Source of the DNA: Paracyclopina nana
Lineage: Eukaryota > Arthropoda > Copepoda > Cyclopoida > Cyclopettidae
Length of the DNA: 64,000 bases
Assembly (NCBI GenBank): GCA_019096065.1
Contig: JAGUCH010000003.1
Coordinates: forward strand, 5,642,001 to 5,706,000
Direction: 5' to 3'
The notes beneath the pieces are model-generated. The model did not search any database, was not told the DNA's origin, and saw only the letters and a program-made list of their open reading frames with translations. Below, piece by piece: positions 36,481-47,391 of the stretch (its first letter is position 1; each line of letters begins with the position of its first letter). The position numbers and the translations under genes were made by a program.

Positions 36481-36990
36481 TATACTTCTACTTATCTGCT
36501 AATAAAACTCGAAATACTAGGCTAAGTCAATTTTGAGTCAAAATGTCAGTTGTTTTGGTCAACTTGACTCAATTTATGAGGCAAAGTCAAACTTTTGATG
36601 AGCCTTTGGCCTTGCTGTTAAAAGATGCTTTTAAAAGTCTTATTATGGAGTGGTTACAGCTATTCAAGTCCCATTATGGAGTGGTCTATTTACATGTCCC
36701 ATCAGTGTATAATAAGATAGGAAAAATCAGACTGAGTCCCATCAGTGTATAATAAAACCATAAGGTCCCATCAGTGTATAATAAAAATAGAAGGTCTCAG
36801 ATTTTGATGAAACTTGGCAAAATGATAGATTTTAGGGCCTAGTTTCAGAAAAAAATTACCCCAGCTTTCTCTGATCACCAGGAGCTGAGAAATCGCCGAG
36901 TGGTCAATTTGTCCATCAGTGCTACATAACGTCCTACCTTTGACCACTCGTCCTATCAGTGCTACAGTGCGCACGAATATATGTGTGTGC
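36340..36990 (+). repeat. 650-bp direct repeat, right copy
   Basis: Same orientation and order as 28570-29220, with an extra GACTGAGTCCCATCAGTG stretch near 36732. It merges at its left with the 169-bp satellite and at its right with the TGTGTGCCAAGCTC repeat units. Confidence 0.85.
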
Positions 36991-38330
36991 CAAGCTCTAA
37001 TGTATTAGATTGTTTCACTAAAGTTACTGTAAATTTGAAAAACTGCTGAGACTCGGCTAAAGATGACTCAGCATCTCAGTTTTTTGTGTGAGAACTGGAA
37101 AACAGGCTTAATTTTGGGAACCAACAAAAAAACGGCGAATTTCCATCACTTAGTATGAGTTTTAGACTTGTGTGTGCCGTGTGTGCCAAATTGTGTGCTG
37201 TGTGTGCCAAATTGTGTGCTGTGTGTGCCAAGCTCTAATGTATTAGATTCTTCTTTCACTAAAGTAACTGGAAATTTGAAAAAGTGCTGAGACTGGGCGA
37301 AAGATGACTCAGCATCTCAGTTTTTTGTGTGAGAACTGGAAAACAGGCTTAATTTTGGGAACCAACAAAAAAAATGGCGAATTTCCATCTCTAAGTATGC
37401 GTTTGGGACTTGTGTGTGCCGTGTGTGCCAAATTGTGTGCTGTGTGTGCCAAGCTCTAATAGATTAGATTCTTTCACTTAAGTAACTGGAAATTTGAAAA
37501 AGTGCTGAGACTGGGCGAAAGATGACTCAGCATCTCAGTTTTTTGTGTGAGAACTGGAAAACAGGCTTAATTTTGGGAACCAACAAAAAAATGGCGAATT
37601 TCCATCTCTAAGTATGCGTTTTGGACTTGTGTGTGCCGTGTGTGCCAAATTGTGTGCCATGTGTGCCAAATTGTGTGCCGTGTGTGCCAAATTGTGTGCT
37701 GTGTGTGCCAAATTGTGTGCTGTGTGTGCCAAGCTCTAATAGTACGGATGGAATAACCAAAGCAGCTGGAAATTTGAAAAAGTGCTGAGACTGGGCGAAA
37801 GATGACTCAGCATCTCAGTTTTTTGTGTGAGAACTGGAAAACAGGCTTAATTATGGGAACCAACAAAAAAACGGTGAATTTCCATCCCTTAGTAAGAGTT
37901 TTAGACTTGTGTGTGCCGTGTGTGCCAAATTGTGTGCCGTGTGTGCCAAATTGTGTGCTGTGTGTGCCAAGCTCTAATAGATTAGATTCTTTCACTAAAG
38001 TAACTGGAAATTTGAAAAAGTGCTGAGACTGGGCGAAAGATGACTCAGCATCTCAGTTTTTTGTGTGAGAACTGGAAAACAGGCTTAATTTTGGGAACCA
38101 ACAAAAAAACGGTGAATTTCCATCTCTAAGTATGTGTTTGGGTCTTGTGTGTGCCTTTTAGTAATTGTGTGCCATGTGTGTGCCGTGTGTGTAGTGTGGG
38201 CTGTGTGTGCCAAATTGTGGGCATTGTGTGCCTTTTAGGAGGTCCCTTACTGACGCCATCTATTGGGATTTGGGTGCAGGCGGAATCCTATAGGGCTTTT
38301 CGTTAAGAAACTTTGGCCTTTTTTTCATCT
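36990..38330 (+). repeat. 220-280-bp tandem repeat with TGTGTGCC arrays
   Basis: Units start with CCAAGCTCTAAT at about 36990, 37229, 37449, 37729 and 37967. Each contains GATGACTCAGCATCTCAG, AACAGGCTTAATTTTGGG and a variable GTGTGCCAAATT minisatellite. It is inverted relative to 28050-28560. Confidence 0.9.
37394..38327 (+). repeat. 934-bp duplicated segment, copy 1
   Basis: Appears identical to 38988-39921 (offset 1594 bp) in every part I compared. The homology begins at AGTATGCGTTTGGG and ends where 38328 T meets 39922 C. Confidence 0.88.
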
Positions 38331-38987
38331 AGTTTTGACAAGACTGGTCTCCTAGTGCAAAATAAGAACTGAAACTAGCATATTTTTTGGACATTTTTTT
38401 AACCTGGGAGCGAAACTCGCGTAACGTGAATAATTGCAAGAGCAATATTGCATTTTTTGACAAAGACCAAACTTTGGCCTTTCCTTCATTTAGTATTGAG
38501 AAGACTGGTCTCTTAGTGCCAAAACTAACTGAAACTAGCATTTTTTTTGGACATTTTTTTAACCTAGGAGCGAAACTCGCGTAACGTGAATAATTGCTGG
38601 AGCAAAATTGCATATTTTGACAAAGACCAAACTTTGGCCTTTTTTCATCTAGTTTTCACAAGACTGGTCTCCTAGTGCAAAATAAGAACTGAAACTAGCA
38701 TATTTTTTGGACATTTTTAACCTGGGAGCGAAACTCGCGTAACGTGAATAATTGCAAGAGCAAAATTGCATTTTTGACAAAGACCAAACTTTGGCCTTTT
38801 TTATCTAGTTTTGACAAGACTGGTCTCCTAGTGCAAAATAAGAACTGAAACTAGCATTTTTTTGCAACTTTTTGAGCTTGGAGCAAAACTCGCGTAATGT
38901 GAATAATTGCAAGATCAAAATTGCATTTTTTGACTAAGGCCAAACTTTGGCCTTTTTTTCATCTAGTTTTGACAAGATGAGTCTCCT
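38330..38987. repeat. 150-160-bp satellite with GGCCAAACTTTGGCC core, part 1
   Basis: Units contain GACAAGACTGGTCTCCTAGTG, GAGCGAAACTCGCGTAACGTG and AATAATTGCAAGAGC. The ACTTTGGCCT core occurs at 38310, 38471, 38631, 38788 and 38944. Confidence 0.9.
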
Positions 38988-39921
38988 AGTATGCGTTTGG
39001 GACTTGTGTGTGCCGTGTGTGCCAAATTGTGTGCTGTGTGTGCCAAGCTCTAATAGATTAGATTCTTTCACTTAAGTAACTGGAAATTTGAAAAAGTGCT
39101 GAGACTGGGCGAAAGATGACTCAGCATCTCAGTTTTTTGTGTGAGAACTGGAAAACAGGCTTAATTTTGGGAACCAACAAAAAAATGGCGAATTTCCATC
39201 TCTAAGTATGCGTTTTGGACTTGTGTGTGCCGTGTGTGCCAAATTGTGTGCCATGTGTGCCAAATTGTGTGCCGTGTGTGCCAAATTGTGTGCTGTGTGT
39301 GCCAAATTGTGTGCTGTGTGTGCCAAGCTCTAATAGTACGGATGGAATAACCAAAGCAGCTGGAAATTTGAAAAAGTGCTGAGACTGGGCGAAAGATGAC
39401 TCAGCATCTCAGTTTTTTGTGTGAGAACTGGAAAACAGGCTTAATTATGGGAACCAACAAAAAAACGGTGAATTTCCATCCCTTAGTAAGAGTTTTAGAC
39501 TTGTGTGTGCCGTGTGTGCCAAATTGTGTGCCGTGTGTGCCAAATTGTGTGCTGTGTGTGCCAAGCTCTAATAGATTAGATTCTTTCACTAAAGTAACTG
39601 GAAATTTGAAAAAGTGCTGAGACTGGGCGAAAGATGACTCAGCATCTCAGTTTTTTGTGTGAGAACTGGAAAACAGGCTTAATTTTGGGAACCAACAAAA
39701 AAACGGTGAATTTCCATCTCTAAGTATGTGTTTGGGTCTTGTGTGTGCCTTTTAGTAATTGTGTGCCATGTGTGTGCCGTGTGTGTAGTGTGGGCTGTGT
39801 GTGCCAAATTGTGGGCATTGTGTGCCTTTTAGGAGGTCCCTTACTGACGCCATCTATTGGGATTTGGGTGCAGGCGGAATCCTATAGGGCTTTTCGTTAA
39901 GAAACTTTGGCCTTTTTTTCA
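38988..39921 (+). repeat. 934-bp duplicated segment, copy 2
   Basis: Second copy of 37394-38327, inserted within the 150-160-bp satellite. Long-range sequencing would tell a recent duplication from an assembly error. Confidence 0.88.
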
Positions 39922-40682
39922 CCTAGTTTTGACAAGACTAGTCTCCTAGTGCTGAAACTAGCATATTTTTGGACATTTTTTTTTATAAAAAGGAGCAAAA
40001 ATCGCGTAACGTGAATAATTGCAGGAGCAAAATTGCATTTTTTCGCAAAGGCCAAACCTTGGCCTTCCTTTCACCTAGTTTTGACAAGACTAGTCTCCTA
40101 GTGCTGAAACTAGCATATTTTTGGACATTTTTTTTTATAAAAAGGAGCAAAAATCGCGTAACGTGAATAATTGCAGGAGCAAAATTGCATTGTTTGACAA
40201 AGGCCAAACTTTGGCCTTTCCTTCATTTAGTATTGAGAAGACTGGTCTCTTAGTGCCAAAACTAACTGAAACTAGCATTTTTTTGCAACTTTTTGAGCTT
40301 GGAGCAAAACTCGCGTAATGTGAATAATTGCAAGATCAAAATTGCATTTTTGACTAAGGCCAAACTTTGGCCTTTTTTTCATCTAGTTTTGACAAGATGA
40401 GTCTCCTAGTGCAAAATAAGAACCGAAAGTAGCATATTTTTTGGACATTTTTTTAACCTGGGAGCGAAACTCGCGTAACGTGAATAATTGCAAGACCAAA
40501 ATTGCATTTTTTGACAAAGACCAAACTTTGGCCTTTTTTTCATCTAGTTTTGACAAGACTGGTCTCCTAGTGCAAAATAAGAACTGAAACTAGCATATTT
40601 TTTGGACATTTTTTTAACCTGGGAGCGAAACTCGCGTAACGTGAATAATTGCAAGAGCAAAATTGCATTTTTTGACAAAGAC
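39922..40682. repeat. 150-160-bp satellite with GGCCAAACTTTGGCC core, part 2
   Basis: Same family as 38330-38987. Two adjacent units here (about 39950-40180) carry a variant TTTTTTATAAAAAGGAGC in place of the AACCTGGGAGC block. The array ends abruptly at GACAAAGACCAAAC|ACACCGAAC, where the minisatellite starts. Confidence 0.9.
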
Positions 40683-41112
40683 CAAACACACCGAACACGG
40701 GTGAACACAACGAACACGGGCGAACAAACTGAACACGGGCGAACACACCGAACACGGGTGAACACAACGAACACGGGCGAACACACCGAACACACTGAAC
40801 ACACCGAACACGGCGAACACACCGAACACGGCGAACACACTGAACACACCGAACACGGCGAACACACCGAACATGGCGAACACACCGAACACGGCGAACA
40901 CGGCGAACACACCGAACATGGGCGAACACACCGAACACGGCGAACACGGCGAACACGGCGAACACACCGAACACGGGTGAACACAGCGAACACGGGCGAA
41001 CACGAGCGAACACAGCGAACACGGCGAACACAGCGAACACGGCGAACACACTGAACACACCGAACACGGGCGAACACACCGAAACGGCGAACACACCAAA
41101 CACGGGTTCACA
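40683..41112 (-). repeat. GTGTTCG minisatellite, inverted copy
   Basis: About 430 bp of 9-10-bp units (CGAACACAC, CGAACACGG, CGAACACGGG on the plus strand), the reverse complement of the 27184-28043 array. All three minus-strand frames are open by composition; the repeat proteins are artefacts. Confidence 0.92.
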
Positions 41113-43774
41113 CGGCGTAATCTATATTTTTTGTGAAAATATATCTAAGTTTTGCTTGCATTTGATCCCTGCCTATGCAGTCGCGGCCGCCTTTCATTGA
41201 ACCATTGGCAGCTGAGTTGGCAAATAAGCTCTGGTAGCCCTGGAAGCAGTCAGCTGATGATCACCATCAAAGTCTCGATGGCTCGGCTCCAAGGCTCCTG
41301 ACTAGGCCTGGCCTTGGCCTACCATGGATGTTGGACCTGATACCAACTGCTGAGACCCTTGAGGTGTCTTCCAGACCAAGTGGCCCACATTCCAACCCTC
41401 AACTTGGCCACTGTGACCAATCGTGAATTTTTGACATAAGAAAAGTTGCCATTTTGCTACTACTGTGAAAAAGTGAATTTTGTCCAACTTTGAGAGCTCG
41501 TACCCGACAAACGAGGAATAACACCCTCCCAAATTTTTTTTTGGTATCAATTTGGATCTTTATCTACCATTCAAAGCAAAAAATCCAAAATCCATCCGGG
41601 GACTTTGGAGAAAATTGACCTCAAAGTCGGGTCCGAAAACCCAAATTTTGGCTTTTTTTGGCCTTGCTGAGGACTTTTTCCTACTTTTTTCCCCTGACAT
41701 CTGGACACCCCCTAGGGCCCTCAAGAATTGGGGCATAGTTGATTTTGGCTGCCCTCCACTCCTCCAGCCACACCCCCCCGCAAAGATTTGCCTTGTTTCG
41801 ATCAGCTGATAAGACCAGGCCCCATTTGACCCCCTTAGAGCATCCTGGGGGCCGCCAAACTTGAAACCCCATCAAACCACATGGTGACAAGGGGTTTGGG
41901 CCCAAAATTGAAAAATCGAATCCGAATCGATGTATCAAAACTAGGAATTTGCTAGGCCCATGGTCTGTTAAAAGAGATTCTCAAATATTTAGTTTCCCAA
42001 ATGACTTGGCCTAGCTTCATATGGGTTAAAAATGTGCGTGCATAAAAAGGAGACCTTGCCAGCGTCCATAAAAGGGGTTTCATGCTTGGCCCTTGTTCAC
42101 CATTAGCTGCAACTCAAAATCCAAATAGAACTGCCAGCTAAATGCAATTATGCATAAAATACGCTGGAATCCTATCCTACTCGTTGTTAATTGAGGAATT
42201 ATACTCTAATCTATTATGCAATTGTCGTTGTGGGTGCTATCAGATGATATCACGATAATAAAAACGTCTAGGGAAAAATCGGCCGGTTGAAAAAATGTTT
42301 CGTCAACGCGCTTGCATGCGATGAAAGTCTTAATTACAGCTCGAGTTCATCATGATTTTGTTTCAAATCAATTCTATAAAGATACACATTTCAACAGCTC
42401 TATTCATTTTGAAGCCATGCAGCGTAGAATTTTTTTAGCAGCTAACTACTTATCAGCTGTGAAATCATTCATCCAAGAGTCCTTTTCAAGCAAAAAATCA
42501 AACATCTATAATATCCTTTTGGCAGCCATACAGCCCAAACTTGGATGGAATGTGGGAGAAAAATGCTGTAGCATTTTAAAGAGGGAGGGGATTGTCTGCT
42601 CCAGAGGGGCAGAATAATGTTCTTTTGGCAAGCTCCATGTAAAAGATTTCTTTGTTGAGCTCCAATTTAGCGGAATAATTTTTCAACGAGCAAAAGCCAA
42701 AATGTAAGATTCTCCCTTGAAAATCCAGCACATGCACAATTTTTTCTTGCTAATTGCAATTAATCTGTAGAAAAAAAGAGTGAAAATGGGAAAAGTTGGC
42801 CGGTTCGTGATTTCAACACAGCTTCTTTGCCATGATGATAAATCAAGGTATAATTCGAGAAATTAGTACAGTGGGACACTTTTCAAATGACTTAAAACTA
42901 GCCTAAGACGCATCAAAGTGAAGTATTTCTGGTGGATACAGTCAAGCTTGAACTATTCTATTTAGGAAACAGGTGCTATGACATTTTGCTCGGCGGTGCA
43001 TGTGAGATCACTGCCAAAAGTTGCTTTATTTAACACATCGTTGAATCCTAAAATAGCATATCGACGAATTAGCGATTGCTTGACGTGCTTCACTTTTTTT
43101 GCATTTCGCTGTGACCAAGACACCCCAAGCTTTGGCTGGTTGAATGCTTTGTTTGGACTTAAGCGTGAGCGCGTTCATCAAGGCATATCAAGCTATTTTG
43201 ACATCTCCCGATTGCGTTAAAATCTCTTGGATAAGTTATTCATCCTCCTAGCTAAGCATTTTCTGGCCCTAATTAATCTGTCTAAAAAGAATGCTGCCAA
43301 AATAAACATAACCGGAGAAAACAATAATTTTGAGCAGAGCACTTCATGATGGACGCGTCGTCTCGAAAAGTAATTTTGTCGCAAAAATTAATCAAAAATG
43401 GAGAATCAATTACAGAATACAAAGGAATAATTATGATTATTATAATAGTAGGATAGCAGGGAAATTGAGAAAAAGTGACCAGAAAAGCTAAAAATACTTA
43501 TCTTCATTCAGTTATTTTATTAATTGTTACATATTTAATGACATTTATAAAACTTTTTAAGTTGAAAGAAGAAGTAGCGCAGCAGTGTCGATAATATTAC
43601 AGTAAGGATACATATGCAGGTATACTTGCTCAAATAGTTATTTTTTCCTGTATCCCTTTAAAAAAGTGTGCTTTCTATCAGCAGGACTGGTGACAGGTAG
43701 AGTTGGGTATAGCTTTCTTTCCTCCTCAGCAGCTTGTATAGCAATATTGGATATGGTCCACTGAACTTATTGAT
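41113..43774. other. Region without recognisable genes
   Basis: Unique-looking sequence between the satellite block and the claudin-like gene. 41160-41950 is more GC-rich and contains ACCCCCC/CCTCC tracts. It could be a degraded transposon, but no reverse transcriptase or transposase motif was found. Open frames at 42312-42617 and 42978-43220 look random. Confidence 0.4.
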
Positions 43775-45591
43775 ATGGTTGGCTTGGCCAGCGTTAGGCA
43801 TTTGGACTTTGGACGCCGGAGAAACTCGAATCTGGAGAGCTTCGACAACCAAGCTTTCTCAAGAGGGACTTCGATCTCCTCGCGGAGAGGAATGCTAGAG
43901 GACAACCGGCTTTACAATCAGCCAATTGAAGAGGAGCTGGACGAAGAGGCCAATCTGGATGGAGACAGCTTCAGATCTGATCTAGAGAGAGATAGCACTC
44001 ATAGCAGCATGGCTGACAGGCAATTCCATGCGGGAAATGCGGCATTCAGGCGAATGAGCCATGAGCAACGATATGAGGAATTGCAAAGGCAAAGCATCAT
44101 AAGAGCCTCAATGGAGCAGCCTCGTACGCCCCAGCCTCCACCTAGTCACTCGCAGCCAAGGTATCCCATATTGGACACATCTCAAATTCAAATAAGGCTG
44201 GACTATGCACAGGAGCTGCATAAGAAAAAAGGAGTAAAGAAGCCTCGTTCCCACAAGCAAGCCGACCGATGCCGAGGCCGACTCAAAAACCACCCCCACC
44301 TCCCCAAGCTGTGGCCAAGCCCTCAAGAAAAAGGTCCGCTAAGCCAGAGCCCAAACTGTCCAACTTGTTCGGTGTTGTTGATACACAAAAATTGCGCTCT
44401 ATCCTCTACAATGATGATGAGTATGACTTCCATGGAGGAACCTTGCCACTGCATCCCATTCCTGAGGCCAGTGCTCCTCCCCCAGAAGAAAATGCACCTT
44501 CAAGACTTCCACCATCCAATATGAGAGCCCCTCCCTCAATTGCTGACAGCATAGCAGAGGAAAACCCCTACAAGACACACAGTAAGTTTACTAGCCATAC
44601 CACGTAGAGTGTCAAGGTACAGGACAATCTCATAAGGTTGCGTGTGTGATCCAGGTAGCTTCCGTATAGTAAGCTACCTGAGTTGTGCTTTGGCTCAACA
44701 GTTGCTGCATAGCTTCAAAAACAAAGTTCAAAATGGGCTCTAGCATAGAGGGGTCCATTAGAGATGAGGACAAGGCCAAAGCTCAACAGACCTCTGGTAT
44801 ATGAATACTGTCCTGGGGCATAGTGATCATTGTACTAATCGTATCTTGTTCCAGATGCCTTGTTCTACGGATCAGTGGCCAGTTTAGTGGCAGGTATTCT
44901 GCTCCTCATGAGCTTTGCTAGTCCTTACTGGTTGCAGTCCTGGGAAGACACCCAGAGTCCCTTCAAAAATATGGGCCTTTGGGAGTTTTGCTTCTATAAG
45001 TTCCGTCATCCGGATTACCAATTTGATCATTTGTTCCATGGCTGCCATGCATTGTATGGAGATGAATACAGATTGATTCGGGAGAAGCTCCTACCAGGAT
45101 GGTTGATGGTGGTGCAACTATTTGTGACTTTGGCTCTAATAACATCTTTCCTTGGGCAAGGAGTCATTGTCTGCCTTCTTTTGAGGGTACCATTAGAATG
45201 GATTCTGAGATTTGAGTGGCATTTCTGTGGCATTGCCCTAGTGTGCAAAGGCGTATCAGGTAAGCTCTTTCTCATCCCTCTAAACGTTCCATGACTCCTT
45301 CAAGTTTCATTTGCAGCTGTGCTTCTGTTTTTGTCCATATGCATTTTTGGTGGTGAATGCTGGGATCGAGACTGGTTGTATTACCCCAACTACAATTATG
45401 TCAGCTGGAGCTATGCATTTGCAGTATTTTCTTGCCTGGGTCACCTAATTGCAACCGTTTTCATGTTCATTGACTGTCAACAAGCCAAGGAAAGGAAGGA
45501 AAAGAACAAAGCTCTCATTATGCAAATGCATCCACCTGCATTTGCCTCCACGACATCATCTTATCACATGGGAGGATCAGGGTACATCTAA
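43775..45591 (+). CDS. Claudin/PMP22-like four-membrane-span protein, with alternative first exons
   Basis: Core exons 44855-45259 and 45317-45591 are in phase. They encode four hydrophobic spans and the first-loop claudin signature W...GLW-x2-C...C (SPYWLQSW, MGLWEFCFYK, HGCHALY), then a cytoplasmic tail ending GYI. Claudin-like proteins build arthropod septate junctions. Two first exons fit the same phase-1 acceptor. A short one at 44733-44796 (MGSSIEGSIRDED...) gives 247 aa. A long one, about 43775-44581, encodes a disordered Arg/Ser/Pro-rich N-terminus. The long exon changes frame near the A-run at 44223-44234: the upstream frame runs into KPRSHKQADRC, while the downstream open frame reads MPRPTQKPPPPP. 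A single missing A, or an unseen intron, would explain it. Polyadenylation signal at 45699. Confidence 0.8.
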
Positions 45592-45698
45592 GCCCTTCTA
45601 ATAATATCAGATACTCAATTATTTTCATGTGTAATATTTTAGCTAGAACGTAAAAGAAGAACATTTCACATGATTATATTTTATTTTTATCTAAGTGT

Positions 45699-45704
45699 AA
45701 TAAA
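45699..45704 (+). terminator. Polyadenylation signal of the claudin-like gene
   Basis: AATAAA 108 nt after the stop codon. A MITE starts 13 nt further on (45717), within the expected cleavage zone. Confidence 0.7.
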
Positions 45705-45716
45705 CATGATTCCAAC

Positions 45717-46150
45717 CAGAGACTTATATAACAAGAGAAGTGCTCCTGGGAGCGGCTTAAGGGGGTGCGTTTGCAGATCTGCTGCACGCCCGATAAGAGA
45801 CTACAATGGAATTTTGGTCGCGGCTGCCTGAATTTGGGCCGAGGCAGACTTTTGGTTGCTAATAATTCCTAAATGAGTCAATTTATCCAAAAAAGTCCTA
45901 TTTTATGAGGTGCTCAATTTTGCTAGGGCTATCTTTTGTCTTTTATAAAAATTTCTCCAACTATTAGGAATTAAAAGTTGTGAAACAGAGGTGCCAGTTG
46001 GCTTTTTCCTTTCTGGATCAGTGCAGCCAGCTGATAATTTTATTAGAACAGCTGACCCAAATGTTTTTAAAATCACTTGTAGCACTTGGCGCGCGCTCGC
46101 GTGCAGTGAGAATGCAAGAAGTAGCACTTCTCTTTCTATATAAGTCTCTG
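45717..46150. mobile_element. hAT-type MITE (434 bp)
   Basis: Terminal inverted repeats begin CAGAGACTTATATA and end TATATAAGTCTCTG; about 26 of the first 28-30 bases pair (continuing AAGAGAAGTGCT). Flanked by an 8-bp target duplication, ATTCCAAC, at 45709-45716 and 46151-46158. The CAGAG start and 8-bp duplication are hAT hallmarks. No coding capacity. Confidence 0.88.
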
Positions 46151-46673
46151 ATTCCAACCAAATGTTAATCACATGAGCGGAGCATTTTTGTAAAATCTAC
46201 CCTCTCATTGGATCAGACCGGACTTCAAAATAGGTACAAAGTAAAACTTTGTGTTTTCGCCCAATAATTCTGGCTGCGCAAAGAAAAACCAATTGTTTTT
46301 CAAAAAAGTACCTTTTAAAGTGGCCTGTAGTACCCAAACTAAGGATTGATAGATAAATAAGCTATACACAGCAATGTAGCAGATTCTAAAAAAGGTTTTC
46401 AATTGGGATTTGAGAACGTGAACACTGTCAACAACAAAATTGTCAATTAATGGCAACAAAATCTGGGGACATCAAAAGAATCAACATAGCCTCTAAAAAG
46501 GAATGGCCTCTACCTCTTTAAAGCCTATCTATCTCGTATAGATGGGGGGAGTAAAATATTACCTTTTGTCCTGTGTCATGGTCTGGGAACACTTTTTGTC
46601 AATATCACGGTAACTATTTCAGCTGTTTTGCAGAGAAGGTCTTATAATCATGAACAGTTGATGTAAAGAAATA

Positions 46674-47009
46674 ATGGGCAATTGTTTTGGGTCATCTAAT
46701 CAAAGTGACATTGATCCCGTAGGATTCTCAATAACCTTAAACTTAAATGACCTTAAAATAATCTGGTCTACTTATAGGAGGAAAGGAGAAGGCAAATGGC
46801 TGAAGCTGCTGAAAAACGATTGAAGCAAGAGGAAAGTCGAGGTATGAAAGATCCTGAAGGGTATAAAAAGAAAATTCAGAAAAGAGAAGAAATGGCTGCA
46901 GCAGAGCAAGCCAAGCTGTCAAAAGATGGTGCACCATTAAAGGCATATTTTGAGGATAAGCTTAAAATTACATCAAATGATCTCTCTTTTTCAGTGGCAA
47001 GTCAGCTAA
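46674..47009 (+). CDS. SVIP: Small VCP/p97-interacting protein
   Basis: Exons 46674-46718, 46778-46942 and 46995-47009 give 74 residues. The N-terminus MGNCFGSSN fits N-myristoylation plus a palmitoylated Cys, as in SVIP. The middle is a basic helix (RRRQMAEAAEKRLKQEESRG) with the VCP-interacting motif pattern, then KKKIQKREEMAAAEQAKL. SVIP binds p97/VCP and restrains ER-associated degradation. The last intron (46943-46994, 52 nt) would start with GC rather than GT (AAG|GCATAT...TTTTCAG). Using it gives the ending LKWQVS, matching the conserved basic-Trp-x-Val-Ser end of SVIP. Without it the frame runs on to 47095 with unrelated sequence. Confidence 0.85.
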
Positions 47010-47391
47010 AGAAAATTGTGATACAAATCAAGATCCTTGTTAAATCAATAATTCACCTGAACGCAACCACCGTCATGCTTCATAATACAAATTAGAGAGC
47101 CATTCCAAAATGAAAGAATAATGAATACATAACCGAGAATCACAAGACTACTTAATATTTCACTACTTCATGATGGATTTCATCAAATTATGTGTATGTG
47201 AAATTAAAACTTTATTTTCAAAAATAATGTTAGTAACCTCAATTAACAACTTGAGTGTAGAGGACTTTGTTAATCCTCAAGTATCACATAAAAAGTTACA
47301 GACTTGTAGTTGATGCTGATCAGCACTTATCAGCAGAAGCATTTGGTTCAGACTCATATTATTTTATACAAGTCTCTGATTTGGTCAATAA
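47010..47391. other. Intergenic region with an isolated hAT-like terminus
   Basis: 3' flank of SVIP. The plus-strand sequence ATACAAGTCTCTG near 47368-47378 resembles a right hAT terminus like those of the two MITEs here, but no matching left end was found upstream. Confidence 0.4.

Noticed and set aside
28570-36990. LTR retrotransposon with 650-bp LTRs
   Set aside because: No TG...CA ends, primer-binding site, or gag/pol coding sequence between the direct repeats; the interior is satellite.
41160-41950. Degraded transposon with coding remnants
   Set aside because: Open frames here show no transposase, integrase or reverse transcriptase motif, and I could not define ends.
45707-45718. 12-bp target duplication TGATTCCAACCA for the MITE
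   Set aside because: The outer bases (TG/CA) are part of the CAG...CTG terminal repeats and neighbouring chance matches; the 8-bp ATTCCAAC duplication with CAGAG ends fits hAT better.
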